From Niastella vici (GTDB lineage Bacteria; Bacteroidota; Bacteroidia; Chitinophagales; Chitinophagaceae): a stretch of DNA of 64,000 nt. This document shows positions 39,013 through 46,986 of this stretch, in pieces. Each line of letters starts with the position of its first letter. Positions within the stretch are counted from its first letter, which is position 1. The position numbers were made by a program, and so were the translations under genes. Where the stretch lies: contig NZ_LVYD01000002.1 in NCBI RefSeq assembly GCF_002077945.1, positions 454,156 to 518,155 on the forward strand, given 5' to 3'. The notes under the pieces are model-generated. The model saw only the letters and a program-made list of their open reading frames with translations. It was not told the origin of the DNA and made no database searches.

Positions 39013-39849
39013 ATGACTATATTTGTTTTTACACTAATTCTTTTCATCGCATCTGCATTTGCAGGATTAATTGGATCCCTTACCGGACTGGGTGGAGGTG
39101 TGGTTCTGATACCTTTGCTGACCCTTGTGTTTAAAATAAATATTCATTATGCCATTGGCACTTCATTGATCAGTGTAATAGCCACCTCTTCAGGCGCTGC
39201 AGCAGCTTATGTAAAGGAAGGGATTACCAATATTCGCCTCGGCATGTTCCTCGAATTGGCCACTACCTCAGGTGCAATAATAGGGGCAATGACAGCCACT
39301 TTTGTTTCCACCAGTTTTATTGCTGTTACTTTTGGTGTTATTCTTCTCGTGTCAGCCATTACCTCCTTCATGAGTATCGATGAAAAAATAGATTCCGGTG
39401 CAAAGGGAAAATTTGCCAGTTTTTTAAAACTAAATAATAGTTTTCCAACAGGGGACGGCATGCGGGACTATACAGTTAAAAATGTTGCAGGTGGTTTTTT
39501 GATGATGAATATTGCGGGAATTGTGAGTGGTTTACTTGGAATCGGGTCGGGTGCTCTAAAAGTGATTGCGATGGATAGGGTCATGAGAATCCCCTTTAAG
39601 GTATCCACCACTACCAGTAATTTTATGATAGGTGTAACCGCTGCGGCCAGCGCAGGCGTATATCTTAAACGTGGATATATCGATCCGGGCCTTTCTATGC
39701 CGGTGGTATTAGGCGTTTTATTGGGAGCACTGATTGGGTCAAGAATATTATTCCGTGCCGAAACCCGAATACTCAAAGTGCTCTTCGCAATAGTGATATG
39801 TATTCTTGCCGCTGAAATGATCTATAACGGAATAAAAGGCACATTATAA
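39013..39849 (+). CDS. TauE/SafE-family sulfite/organosulfur exporter (first)
   Basis: 278 residues, about eight transmembrane helices in two repeats. The repeat motifs are LIGSLTGLGGGVVLIPLL (about 19-36) and VSGLLGIGSGALKVIAM (about 175-192). TauE/SafE proteins move sulfite, sulfoacetate and related anions. It starts the sulfur/redox cluster and is followed nine bases later by the DUF1634 gene, a pairing commonly seen in this family. Confidence 0.87.
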   Translation: MTIFVFTLILFIASAFAGLIGSLTGLGGGVVLIPLLTLVFKINIHYAIGTSLISVIATSSGAAAAYVKEGITNIRLGMFLELATTSGAIIGAMTATFVSTSFIAVTFGVILLVSAITSFMSIDEKIDSGAKGKFASFLKLNNSFPTGDGMRDYTVKNVAGGFLMMNIAGIVSGLLGIGSGALKVIAMDRVMRIPFKVSTTTSNFMIGVTAAASAGVYLKRGYIDPGLSMPVVLGVLLGALIGSRILFRAETRILKVLFAIVICILAAEMIYNGIKGTL

Positions 39850-39858
39850 AGATAAAAC

Positions 39859-40230
39859 ATGGAAAAGAAAATGATAGACGACAAACGTATTGAAATAATT
39901 ATGGGCAACCTGTTGAGGTTTGGGGTATTTTTGTCTGCATTGGTAGTATGTACCGGATCGTTCATCTACCTCTTTCAGCACGGAAGTGCAACACCCCAAT
40001 ATCGTACCTTTGAGGGTGAACCCAAAAGACTAACGGAATTACACTCCATTCTCACATCCGCCCTCAACGGCAGGGGAAGGTCAATTATTCAATTCGGGTT
40101 GCTGCTGCTGATCAGTACTCCCATTGTCCGGATCATCTTCTCCATCATTGGTTTTATCATGGAACGCGATCTACTGTATGCTTTAATTACCCTCGTTGTT
40201 CTTGCAACGATTATGGTGGGCTTGTTTTAA
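39859..40230 (+). CDS. DUF1634-family small membrane protein
   Basis: 123 residues with three transmembrane helices: ILMGNLLRFGVFLSALVV..., IIQFGLLLLISTPIVRIIFS and YALITLVVLATIMVGLF. The pattern matches DUF1634, proteins usually encoded next to TauE/SafE transporters and thought to be accessory subunits. It starts 9 bases after the first TauE gene. Confidence 0.78.
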   Translation: MEKKMIDDKRIEIIMGNLLRFGVFLSALVVCTGSFIYLFQHGSATPQYRTFEGEPKRLTELHSILTSALNGRGRSIIQFGLLLLISTPIVRIIFSIIGFIMERDLLYALITLVVLATIMVGLF

Positions 40231-40291
40231 ATCCATAAAGATGGTCAAAAACCGGCAAGCGCAGCAGTGAACAATGGTCTATCTTTGCCTT

Positions 40292-40939
40292 ATGACAAAA
40301 CAGGAAATTAGCAGGCATTTCCCCAGCCTCGAAAAGGAACTGGTTGATGAAATGGTGGAAGTAGCAGATATTAAAACCTTTAAAGAGGGTGAAGTAGTAT
40401 TGCGAACAGGACAAAATATCCGGTCTGCTATTCTGGTAATAGATGGACTGGTTAAGGTATACCGGGAAGACGAAGAAAGTTCAGAATTCTTTATGTACTA
40501 CCTGGGCCCGGGTAAGGCATGCGCCATATCCCTCGTGTGTGCTTTGGGAAAAGGAACAAGCGGGCTCATGGCAAAGGCAACTACAGATGCAACTGTGATG
40601 TCTATACCGTTACCGTATGTTGATGACTGGATGGGTAAGTATAAAAGCTGGGCGCAGTTCGCTGTAAGTACCTATCGCGAAAGGTTTGAAGAACTTTTAC
40701 AAACTATTGATCACGTTGCTTTCAGAAACATGGACGAGCGGCTTTTGTTTTATCTCAAAAGGCACCAGGAAAAATTTAAAACCAATATCGTTTCTATCTC
40801 ATATACCGAAATTGCGCAGGACCTCAATTCATCCCGGGAAGTTATCTCAAGACTTATGAAAAAATTAGCAGAAAGAGGAATGATTAAACAACGCCGCTCA
40901 GAAGTTGAAATCATTGATTTGGGGAAAGCGTTGACGTGA
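40292..40939 (+). CDS. Crp/Fnr-family transcriptional regulator of the sulfur/redox cluster
   Basis: 215 residues from the ATG at 40292. N-terminal cyclic-nucleotide-binding-like beta roll (about 15-125, EGEVVLRTGQNIRSAILVID, FFMYYLGPGKACAISLVCA) with a C-terminal winged HTH (about 150-213; SYTEIAQDLNSSREVISRLM). The recognition helix SSREVISRLMKKL resembles Fnr/Crp helices that read GTGA half-sites. No Fnr-like four-Cys iron-sulfur ligand set is seen; Cys occurs in CAISLVC only. Four GTGA-N6-TCAC sites lie within 2.9 kb downstream, the first overlapping its own stop codon. A possible -7 box TATCTTTG (40280-40287) is only four bases before the ATG, so the transcript may be nearly leaderless. 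Confidence 0.88.
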   Translation: MTKQEISRHFPSLEKELVDEMVEVADIKTFKEGEVVLRTGQNIRSAILVIDGLVKVYREDEESSEFFMYYLGPGKACAISLVCALGKGTSGLMAKATTDATVMSIPLPYVDDWMGKYKSWAQFAVSTYRERFEELLQTIDHVAFRNMDERLLFYLKRHQEKFKTNIVSISYTEIAQDLNSSREVISRLMKKLAERGMIKQRRSEVEIIDLGKALT

Positions 40940-40950
40940 CCAAAATCACG
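40935..40950 (+). promoter_or_regulatory. Crp/Fnr-type operator, site 1 (second TauE gene)
   Basis: CGTGA-CCAAAA-TCACG, centred at 40942.5 and overlapping the stop of the regulator gene. The -7-like box CAGCTTTG begins at 40972, 29.5 bases from the centre, placing the site near -42 of the predicted start for the TauE gene at 40997. Seen in sequence; regulator assignment is inferred. Confidence 0.72.
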
Positions 40951-40996
40951 TTTTACTATGCTGACATGACCCAGCTTTGCATGCAATATAAATTGC

Positions 40997-41794
40997 ATGG
41001 AAATTTTCGGATATATAGCTGCTCTCCTGATTGGCATTTCGCTTGGGTTGATCGGCGGTGGCGGATCTATACTTACTGTTCCCGTTATGGTGTACCTGTT
41101 TGGATTACAGCCCCTGGTTGCTATGTCTTATTCGCTTTTCATTGTTGGTTCCACCAGTATTGTCGGTGCTGTCAGCAATTACAGAAAAGGACTGGTCAAT
41201 GTAAAAGCAGCAATCTTTTTTGGCGCTTCATCTATAGCCACCGTCTTCCTCGTTAGGAAATATATTGTACCTGCCTTACCCAACACTATTTTAAAAATCG
41301 GGGGATTTCCTATTACGTCATCATTTATTTTGATGCTCCTCTTTGCTTTACTCATGCTGTTCGCTTCTGTAAGCATGATCCGTAAGCCCAAACAGCATTT
41401 TAAAGAAAAGGAAAATAAATCATCTATCCACTTTTTCGGGTTTATTGGTTATGGTATCATGATAGGGCTCATTACCGGATTACTTGGCGCAGGCGGTGGC
41501 TTCCTACTCATTCCAACACTCGTTTTTTTGATTGGGCTTTCTATGAAAAAAGCCATTGGCACATCTCTGTTTATCATCGCTTTAAATTCTTTAATAGGCT
41601 TCCTTGGGGACCTTGGACATATTTCGATCAACTGGGTCTTTTTACTGAAGGTAACCGGTATTGCTATTGCCGGTATATTGATAGGCGGCGCATTTAGTAA
41701 AAAAATAAAAAGTGAAAATCTAAAGAAAGGATTTGGATGGTTCATCCTTATTATGGGGGTTATCATAATTGTTAAAGAAATTTTCTCCAGCTGA
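40997..41794 (+). CDS. TauE/SafE-family sulfite/organosulfur exporter (second)
   Basis: 265 residues with two TauE repeats: ALLIGISLGLIGGGGSILTV near the N-terminus and MIGLITGLLGAGGGFLLIPT (about 155-175), eight predicted helices. It is diverged from the first copy and more like the DUF81 proteins found beside rhodanese genes. A Crp/Fnr-type site ends 46 bases before its ATG, so it should have its own regulated promoter. Confidence 0.87.
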   Translation: MEIFGYIAALLIGISLGLIGGGGSILTVPVMVYLFGLQPLVAMSYSLFIVGSTSIVGAVSNYRKGLVNVKAAIFFGASSIATVFLVRKYIVPALPNTILKIGGFPITSSFILMLLFALLMLFASVSMIRKPKQHFKEKENKSSIHFFGFIGYGIMIGLITGLLGAGGGFLLIPTLVFLIGLSMKKAIGTSLFIIALNSLIGFLGDLGHISINWVFLLKVTGIAIAGILIGGAFSKKIKSENLKKGFGWFILIMGVIIIVKEIFSS

Positions 41795-41803
41795 TCTTTT
41801 ATG

Positions 41804-41819
41804 TGTGACCCAGATCACG
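41804..41819 (+). promoter_or_regulatory. Crp/Fnr-type operator, site 2 (rhodanese genes)
   Basis: TGTGA-CCCAGA-TCACG, centred at 41811.5. A -7-like box GAGATTTG starts at 41841, again 29.5 bases away. It would drive the rhodanese remnant, the intact rhodanese gene at 41987 and the small membrane protein after it. Confidence 0.7.
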
Positions 41820-41833
41820 ATGTTTATAGTTGA

Positions 41834-41944
41834 TTAATCAGAGATTTGCATCAGTATCTCCATACCTTAAACGAACACCTGGCTTCAGTGGATAAAAATG
41901 AAACTTATTATGTGTATTGCGCAAGTGGCTATCGCTACCAGTAA
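41834..41944 (+). pseudogene. C-terminal remnant of a rhodanese-domain protein
   Basis: The frame reads LNEHLASVDKNETYYVYCAS then GYRYQ and stops. This is the segment before and around the rhodanese active-site Cys (pattern YVYCASGYR), as in fused metallo-beta-lactamase/rhodanese proteins where the text would continue with SMIAASILK. Everything before and after is missing. It lies between operator site 2 and the intact rhodanese gene, so a larger sulfur-metabolism gene was probably deleted here. Confidence 0.6.
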
Positions 41945-41986
41945 CAGATAAGCAGATTTCTTACAATAATTAAAATAATTCAACTT

Positions 41987-42301
41987 ATGATATCCTTAAT
42001 AAAACAATTATTCGGTTCTAAAACAGACCTGGAAATGATATTGAAAAATGGAGCTGTCATCCTGGATGTGCGAACGAAAAATGAATATGATGCCGGCCAT
42101 ATCCAGCATTCCAGGCATGTGCCACTTGATATTATCAGACAACAACTAAATCAGCTGAAAAAATTAAACAAACCAATAATTACCGTTTGCAGAAGCGGCA
42201 GCCGTAGTGCTATTGCAAAAAGCCTGTTGCAAAATGCCGGCATAGAGGCATATAACGGCGGTTCATGGATCACATTCAAAAATAAATACGGAATAAAATG
42301 A
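41987..42301 (+). CDS. Single-domain rhodanese (sulfurtransferase)
   Basis: 104 residues, one rhodanese domain: AVILDVRTKNEYDAGHIQHS and the active-site loop VCRSGSRS with catalytic Cys near residue 68. It would carry sulfane sulfur as a persulfide in the cytoplasm; no signal peptide. Its stop overlaps the start of the next gene (ATGA), so they are translationally coupled. Confidence 0.88.
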   Translation: MISLIKQLFGSKTDLEMILKNGAVILDVRTKNEYDAGHIQHSRHVPLDIIRQQLNQLKKLNKPIITVCRSGSRSAIAKSLLQNAGIEAYNGGSWITFKNKYGIK

Positions 42302-42528
42302 TAGCATACTTTAAGAGGTGGACGTTTTTCCGCTGGGTTAGGCTAATTATGGGAATTGCAATTTTTATCCGGGGTGTATCAACCGGTGAATACCTCCTTT
42401 ACCTGGCCGGTGCTTTTGTAACATTTATGGCTTTTGCCAATGCAGGATGCGGCATTGAGGGATGCGCAACAAATGTCAGGCTGCCTAAAAGCAAAATATA
42501 TCATGATGGTAATGTTGATAAGAAATAA
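42298..42528 (+). CDS. Small membrane protein, DUF2892/YgaP-like
   Basis: 76 residues with two transmembrane helices (VRLIMGIAIFIRGVSTGEYL, YLLYLAGAFVTFMAFANAGC) followed by GCGIEGCATN with two Cys in a C-x4-C arrangement (plus a Cys in the helix end). Coupled to the rhodanese gene by a 4-base overlap. The pairing recalls YgaP, where a rhodanese is fused to a DUF2892 membrane part. Possibly anchors or channels persulfide sulfur; that is inference. Confidence 0.72.
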   Translation: MIAYFKRWTFFRWVRLIMGIAIFIRGVSTGEYLLYLAGAFVTFMAFANAGCGIEGCATNVRLPKSKIYHDGNVDKK

Positions 42529-42551
42529 ATTGTTTCTGGCAAATCAAAGAA

Positions 42552-42577
42552 AAACCCCGACGGCGCCGTCGGGGTTT
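42552..42577. terminator. Bidirectional terminator between the rhodanese operon and thioredoxin
   Basis: A perfect 26-base palindrome with 13-bp arms, AAACCCCGACGGC (42552-42564) and its complement (42565-42577), with A-rich sequence on the left and ttctttatt on the right. It separates two convergent genes. Confidence 0.85.
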
Positions 42578-42579
42578 CT

Positions 42580-42951
42580 TTATTGCTGCGGATCTTTTTG
42601 CAATAATCGTTCTTCAATTACCTGTTGAAATACTTTTTTCGATAACGCTCCCGGTTGCATTACAGGGATTCCTTCCACCGGGATAAAAAGAAATGTTGGA
42701 ATACTTTGGATACCGAATACAGCGGCAAGTTCCTGCTCCGTTTCAGTATTGACCTTGTAAATTAATAACTGCCCTTCAAATTGTTTGGACAGATCTTCCA
42801 ACACAGGAGCCACCATCTTACAGGGGCCACACCAATCGGCATAGAAATCGATCATAGCCGGAATCTTTCCCTTGTATTTCCAGTCCTTTTCTACTTCATA
42901 GTTGAAAACTTTATCTTTAAAATCCTGCGTTGTCATTTGTATTGTCGCCAT
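42580..42951 (-). CDS. Thioredoxin
   Basis: 123 residues with the thioredoxin active site FYADWCGPCKMVAP near residue 35-48, the cis-Pro loop SIPTFLFI and a C-terminal helix. Cytoplasmic (no signal peptide). It would keep rhodanese and other Cys-containing partners of the cluster reduced. It is divergent from the DUF302 gene, with two Crp/Fnr-type sites in the shared upstream region; site 3 serves this gene. Confidence 0.9.
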   Translation of the reverse strand: MATIQMTTQDFKDKVFNYEVEKDWKYKGKIPAMIDFYADWCGPCKMVAPVLEDLSKQFEGQLLIYKVNTETEQELAAVFGIQSIPTFLFIPVEGIPVMQPGALSKKVFQQVIEERLLQKDPQQ

Positions 42952-42968
42952 GTTTAAATTGTTTACTC

Positions 42969-43013
42969 CAAAGCTACTTTCTGCTGTTTCTCTGATTCGT
43001 GATATGAGTCACA
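42969..43013 (-). promoter_or_regulatory. Thioredoxin promoter with Crp/Fnr-type operator, site 3
   Basis: The operator CGTGA-TATGAG-TCACA (42998-43013) is centred at 43005.5. Read on the minus strand, a full consensus -7 box TAGCTTTG runs from 42976 to 42969, starting 29.5 bases from the centre. This puts the site near -42, the class II activator position. Confidence 0.75.
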
Positions 43014-43045
43014 CTAAAAGCTCAAACCAAATCAAGGTAGCCAGA

Positions 43046-43090
43046 AGTGATAAAAGTCACGACTGAAGCAACGGCATACATTTATGTTTG
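43046..43090 (+). promoter_or_regulatory. DUF302 gene promoter with Crp/Fnr-type operator, site 4
   Basis: The operator AGTGA-TAAAAG-TCACG (43046-43061), centred at 43053.5, precedes a full consensus -7 box TATGTTTG (43083-43090) whose first base is 29.5 bases from the centre. The ATG of the DUF302 gene is at 43144, leaving a leader of about 48 bases. Confidence 0.75.
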
Positions 43091-43143
43091 GTTTTTAATC
43101 ATTACATCTAATCGTCCGGAAACCGGGCTTTAAAATCATAATT

Positions 43144-43530
43144 ATGAATTACAACATTAGCAAAAAGCTACAAATAAGTTTTCAGGAAGCTATCAATAAG
43201 GTAACAGACGAATTAAAGAAAGAAGGGTTCGGGATCATTACCGAAATTGATCTAAAAGAAAAATTTAAAGAAAAAATAGGAGTTGATTTCAGGAGATATA
43301 CAATTCTGGGCGCCTGTAATCCGAAACTTGCCTATGAAGCTGTGCAACTGGAAGATAAAATCGGCGTGATGCTGCCATGCAACATCCTGGTACAGGAACA
43401 TGAAAACGGCGGGGTAGAAGTGTCAGCAATCAACCCAATGAACGCTATGGACGTTGTGAATAACGAGCGCCTATCATTACTTGCCAACGAAATCGGCCAA
43501 AAGCTACAAAAAGTAATAGCTAATATTTAA
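43144..43530 (+). CDS. DUF302-domain protein
   Basis: 128 residues with the DUF302 pattern: FQEAINKVTDELKKEGFGII, RRYTILGACNPKLAYEAVQ, VMLPCNILVQEHENGGVEVS. DUF302 proteins are small cytoplasmic proteins often found with sulfur/redox and membrane-exporter genes; Cys residues in GACNP and LPCN are conserved in the family and may bind a thiol or metal. Function is unknown. Predicted to be activated by the Crp/Fnr protein through site 4. Confidence 0.85.
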   Translation: MNYNISKKLQISFQEAINKVTDELKKEGFGIITEIDLKEKFKEKIGVDFRRYTILGACNPKLAYEAVQLEDKIGVMLPCNILVQEHENGGVEVSAINPMNAMDVVNNERLSLLANEIGQKLQKVIANI

Positions 43531-44090
43531 AGTGAATGACAATGCACCATCCGCAAAGTTAACCCGTAGTAAAAAAGCGAACAGCAACGGTCGCCTGCTA
43601 AATAGGCGGCCTTTGCTGTTATATGAATACGACTGTACGCTATACAAGATCCATATCAATCTGTTTAGCAACCTGTAAAAAAGATGGGCATAAAGCCAGC
43701 CTTGTAGATAACTGGTTCAGTAGCGGTGAAGAGGAATACAATTCGGCAATCATCTTCAGTTTTACCAGTGAAGGAAATGTTGGCTATACCTCTGAACCTG
43801 TTACAGTCTTCTGTTACAAAGTTTTGCCCGCTGAAATTGATCCTGAACAAGCTGGGAGTTAAGGGTAGCACCTGATCGTTAAATACAAAATTCAGGTTGC
43901 ATATATAATGTTTATTGAAAACCTTCATGCGGAATAAGGAATATTCAGTGGTCTTGTTTTATGAATATTAGAAGACTATTAGAATTTAATATTTTATCAG
44001 TCAATAATCCTATTTCGGGTAATTTTATTGCACTTATGCCTTCTCGACAACTTCTTCCTTTAACGAGTTGCAGGCTCTTCAAACTAACAT
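43531..44090. other. Intergenic region with a hairpin, no supported gene
   Basis: A nested hairpin lies at 43580-43620 (outer arms AACAGCAA/TTGCTGTT, inner arms CGCCT/AGGCG), probably a terminator for DUF302; it lacks a U run on the plus side but has one on the minus side. Two overlapping antiparallel frames (43623-43862 plus, 43665-43928 minus) have no recognisable features. The last 100 bases contain the Lgt-paralogue promoter; no GTGA-N6-TCAC site was found there. Confidence 0.45.
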
Positions 44091-45197
44091 ATGTATCCTG
44101 ATCTTCAGTATTTATTTGAACAGGTTTTCAAAACAAACGTCCCGTCCTTTCTGGGCCTTTTTAAAACCTTTGGTTTTTTTGTAGCATTGGCTTTTCTTGC
44201 AGCAGCGTATCTTTTACAAAAAGAATTGCGCCGTAAAGAAGCCACTGGGCTATTGCAACCTGAACTCCTGCCATTACCGAAAGCTAAAAAATATTTATCG
44301 AAAGGCGATATTACAACGAACACCCAGGACCTTGTTCCTGTATATCCGCATAAAAGAGTAGGAGAAGTTGTTCTCATTGCAGCTATAGGCGGCCTGGTAG
44401 GTGCGAAGGTTTTTAATGCATTGGAATCGTGGGATCAATTTACAGCCGATCCTATCAGCAGCCTGTTATCTGGTAGTGGCCTTACTTTTTATGGCGGTTT
44501 AATTGTGGCGGCCTTATTGATCTTTAATCATTGCAGGAAACATAAAATTAATTTCATTCATTTTTGCGATGCCATAGCTCCTGCGCTTATGCTTGGTTAT
44601 GGGATTGGAAGGTTAGGTTGCCACTTTTCCGGCGACGGCGATTGGGGCATTTTTAATAGTGCTTACATAAGTGCGCCTGACGCTTCTTTGAAAGCCATCA
44701 CCGCAAATGAATATAATCAGGCAATTTTAAACGCGACGGATTACTACTTAACAAATTTCGGGACTGTCACCGATGTACCGTATGCCTATGTAACGGCACC
44801 ATCAGGATTGCCAACCTGGCTTTTTGCAATGAATTTCAACCATAACGTAAATAATGAAGGTATTCCTATCAGCGGTTGCGTTGGCAAGTATTGTCATATG
44901 CTTCCCATGTCAGTATTTCCAACCTCATTGTATGAAGCGGTAATTTGCATTTTTCTTTTTATACTACTCTGGTGGCTTAGAAAAAAATTAAAACCCGGAA
45001 TGCACCTCTTTGGACTCTATCTTGTTCTTAACGGTCTTGAAAGGTTCTCCATAGAAAAGGTAAAAGTTAATTATCGCTATGATTGGGGCTTTATTCACCC
45101 GGCGCAATCTGAGATCATTTCAATTATTTTACTCATTACCGGACTGTTTATCATATTTTTTTATCGAAGCAGGAAATATAATATTGAGCCAACATAA
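44091..45197 (+). CDS. lgt: Prolipoprotein diacylglyceryl transferase (Lgt) family protein
   Basis: 368 residues, about seven transmembrane helices. Lgt features include LSGSGLTFYGGLIVAALLIF (the catalytic-His loop region, with Tyr instead of His), LGYGIGRLGCHFSGDGDWG (the Lgt signature Arg and Asn/Gly region) and FPTSLYEAVICI (HPTQLYE motif variant). It carries an insert of about 80 residues in the middle. Lgt transfers diacylglycerol to the lipobox Cys. The altered motifs and position beside a sulfur/redox cluster suggest a paralogue rather than the housekeeping enzyme. Confidence 0.78.
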   Translation: MYPDLQYLFEQVFKTNVPSFLGLFKTFGFFVALAFLAAAYLLQKELRRKEATGLLQPELLPLPKAKKYLSKGDITTNTQDLVPVYPHKRVGEVVLIAAIGGLVGAKVFNALESWDQFTADPISSLLSGSGLTFYGGLIVAALLIFNHCRKHKINFIHFCDAIAPALMLGYGIGRLGCHFSGDGDWGIFNSAYISAPDASLKAITANEYNQAILNATDYYLTNFGTVTDVPYAYVTAPSGLPTWLFAMNFNHNVNNEGIPISGCVGKYCHMLPMSVFPTSLYEAVICIFLFILLWWLRKKLKPGMHLFGLYLVLNGLERFSIEKVKVNYRYDWGFIHPAQSEIISIILLITGLFIIFFYRSRKYNIEPT

Positions 45198-45386
45198 AGT
45201 GATGCATTTTGTGGGAGACGTACATGCCGGTATGTATTTGCTAAGGGTCACCCTGAACACATTGATATCAATTGCAGAAGAACTTTATACTACCCCCAAA
45301 CCAGATAAGATAAAGCTTTAGACACAAAGCGAGTGAATAAAAAACAATGTGTGAAATTGTATTACCCTAACCAAATCAATAATCTA

Positions 45387-45551
45387 CTACCGACTTACAT
45401 TTTTAGCCAACATTTCCTGTAGGACTGGAACAATTTGCCCACAGGGATCGTTCGGACGCCTGGAACTACATATCGTTGCCATTTCTTGATCTGCATCTAT
45501 AAATTTTCTGATATATAAATTTTGATATTGGTTCAATTTGATTAATTTCAC
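45387..45551 (-). CDS. Short conserved-looking protein or gene remnant
   Basis: A 54-codon minus-strand frame from a GTG at 45551 ends KFIDADQEMATICSSRRPND then PCGQIVPVLQEMLAKN. It has ordinary protein composition and a helical Cys/Pro-containing end, unlike random translation. The frame is closed by a stop shortly upstream, so it is either a small protein or the 3' end of a decayed gene. No family is recognised. The rest of the 45198-45707 gap shows nothing else beyond the promoter of the next gene. Confidence 0.35.
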   Translation of the reverse strand: MKLIKLNQYQNLYIRKFIDADQEMATICSSRRPNDPCGQIVPVLQEMLAKNVSR

Positions 45552-45707
45552 TGTCGGAATAAGCGTCTGTCTTTACTTAAACTTCACATTTCTCCTCCTT
45601 ATAAAAAACATTTTTTCTTGCTGTACTCCTTTAGGATTTATAAATGATATCATCTGGGCCAATCTATTCCCCATGAATAGTAATATTCACTTATAAATAC
45701 GAGGATT

Positions 45708-46709
45708 ATGTACACAAACTTCTTCAAGGCGACATTCGCCTTACTAACGATTTCTTTTCTGCTATTTGCTTGTCAGAAAAATAAGAATGAAACCAGTGTG
45801 CCCCGGCAGCTGGCGCAAGGACTGGGAGTCAGTTTCGGCAGCACGACTGGCCCTGGTGGCGATCTGTTTGTTCCTGACGCCCAGGCGGGCGTAATATATC
45901 GCATTGACCCGAAGACTGGCGTTAGATCCGCCTTCGCCAGTGGATTACCTAAGTTGATCCCCGAGGTTGGTATTGGTGGGGTTACAGATGTTATATTCAT
46001 CGGTGGTACCGCTTACGCGCTTGTTACGCTGGTTGATGATCCTACTTTTCCGACCGGCCAGGTCAACGGCATTTATCGGATTGACGGTCCGAACAGTTTT
46101 AAAGTTATTGCAGACATCGGCGCTTTCAACATAGCCCATCCTCCAACCGGCTTTGAATTCGACGTTGCAACCGGAGTGCTGTATTCGATCGACTTTTATC
46201 GCGGTGGCTTTCTTGTAACTGATGGTCACCTTAACCGGGTGCTGCACATTACACCTGATGGTGAAATCAAACTGGTTCAACAGTTTGATGATATCGTCCC
46301 CACTGGCCTGGCGGTTAAAGGCAATATGGTCTACGTCGCCCAGGCAGGTCCTGCGCCTCACCATCCTGAAGACGGGAAAGTTGTTTTATTAAATGATAAA
46401 TTTTCTTCGATTACAGAAGTTGCCTCGGGAGCTCCGTTACTCGTTGATGTGGAGTTCGGCCGCGGCCAGTTGCTTTTTGCGCTGTCGCAGGGTGTTTTCG
46501 GGGGTGGTCCGAACGGTTCGCCTGCGCTGCCTAATACGGGCTCACTCGTGCTGGTTAACGCGGACCGGACATTCACCATGGTAGCCGACAAACTTGATAT
46601 ACCTACTTCACTTGAAATCATCGGTAACAGCGCTTACGTCGTGACACTCGAGGGTGAAGTATGGGCTATTGATAACATCGCTGATTCGCCGTTTGCACGG
46701 CCAATTTAA
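45708..46709 (+). CDS. ScyD/ScyE-family beta-propeller lipoprotein
   Basis: 333 residues with a lipoprotein signal (TFALLTISFLLFAC) and NHL/SMP-30-like propeller blades, such as GDLFVPDAQAGVIYRIDP, TGVLYSIDFYRGG and VYVAQAGPAPHHPEDG. This pattern matches ScyD/ScyE-family proteins, named from the cyanobacterial scytonemin cluster but widespread with unknown roles. It would be anchored in the outer membrane. Codon use is GC-richer than the genes after it, which mark the start of the decayed region. Confidence 0.8.
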   Translation: MYTNFFKATFALLTISFLLFACQKNKNETSVPRQLAQGLGVSFGSTTGPGGDLFVPDAQAGVIYRIDPKTGVRSAFASGLPKLIPEVGIGGVTDVIFIGGTAYALVTLVDDPTFPTGQVNGIYRIDGPNSFKVIADIGAFNIAHPPTGFEFDVATGVLYSIDFYRGGFLVTDGHLNRVLHITPDGEIKLVQQFDDIVPTGLAVKGNMVYVAQAGPAPHHPEDGKVVLLNDKFSSITEVASGAPLLVDVEFGRGQLLFALSQGVFGGGPNGSPALPNTGSLVLVNADRTFTMVADKLDIPTSLEIIGNSAYVVTLEGEVWAIDNIADSPFARPI

Positions 46710-46850
46710 TAACACTTCCTGCAATACCGTATCATTAGGCACCCCATTAGTGAACGTTACTGTGGTAGCGAACGTATGCCGCACAATGTGGCGTTTTAAT
46801 ATTGACATTAGTTGTAAACATTTGGGCTTATGTTGCCAACGTTGAATCAA
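46710..46850 (-). pseudogene. Tyrosine recombinase (integrase) remnant
   Basis: The minus strand encodes RHIVRHTFATTVTFTNGVPN, the box II active-site segment (HxxRHTFAT) of Bacteroidota tyrosine recombinases, and then degrades into unrelated sequence. The same segment occurs in the larger integrase pseudogene at 54.8-55.9 kb. No catalytic Tyr follows. It marks the left side of the accessory region. Confidence 0.65.
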
Positions 46851-46986
46851 GGTCATTTCAGATAAATATTTACTAACGGTTATAAGGCCACTGAATGATC
46901 TAAAAACTAACTTGATTCGTATTTGCACTACCTTAGTGGGCGTATTAAAATACATTCAACGAATAAATAAATCTCTAAATAACATT

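Noticed and set aside
43623..43928. Two overlapping antiparallel small genes after DUF302
   Set aside because: Neither shows family motifs or a convincing start, and each may be a shadow of the other.
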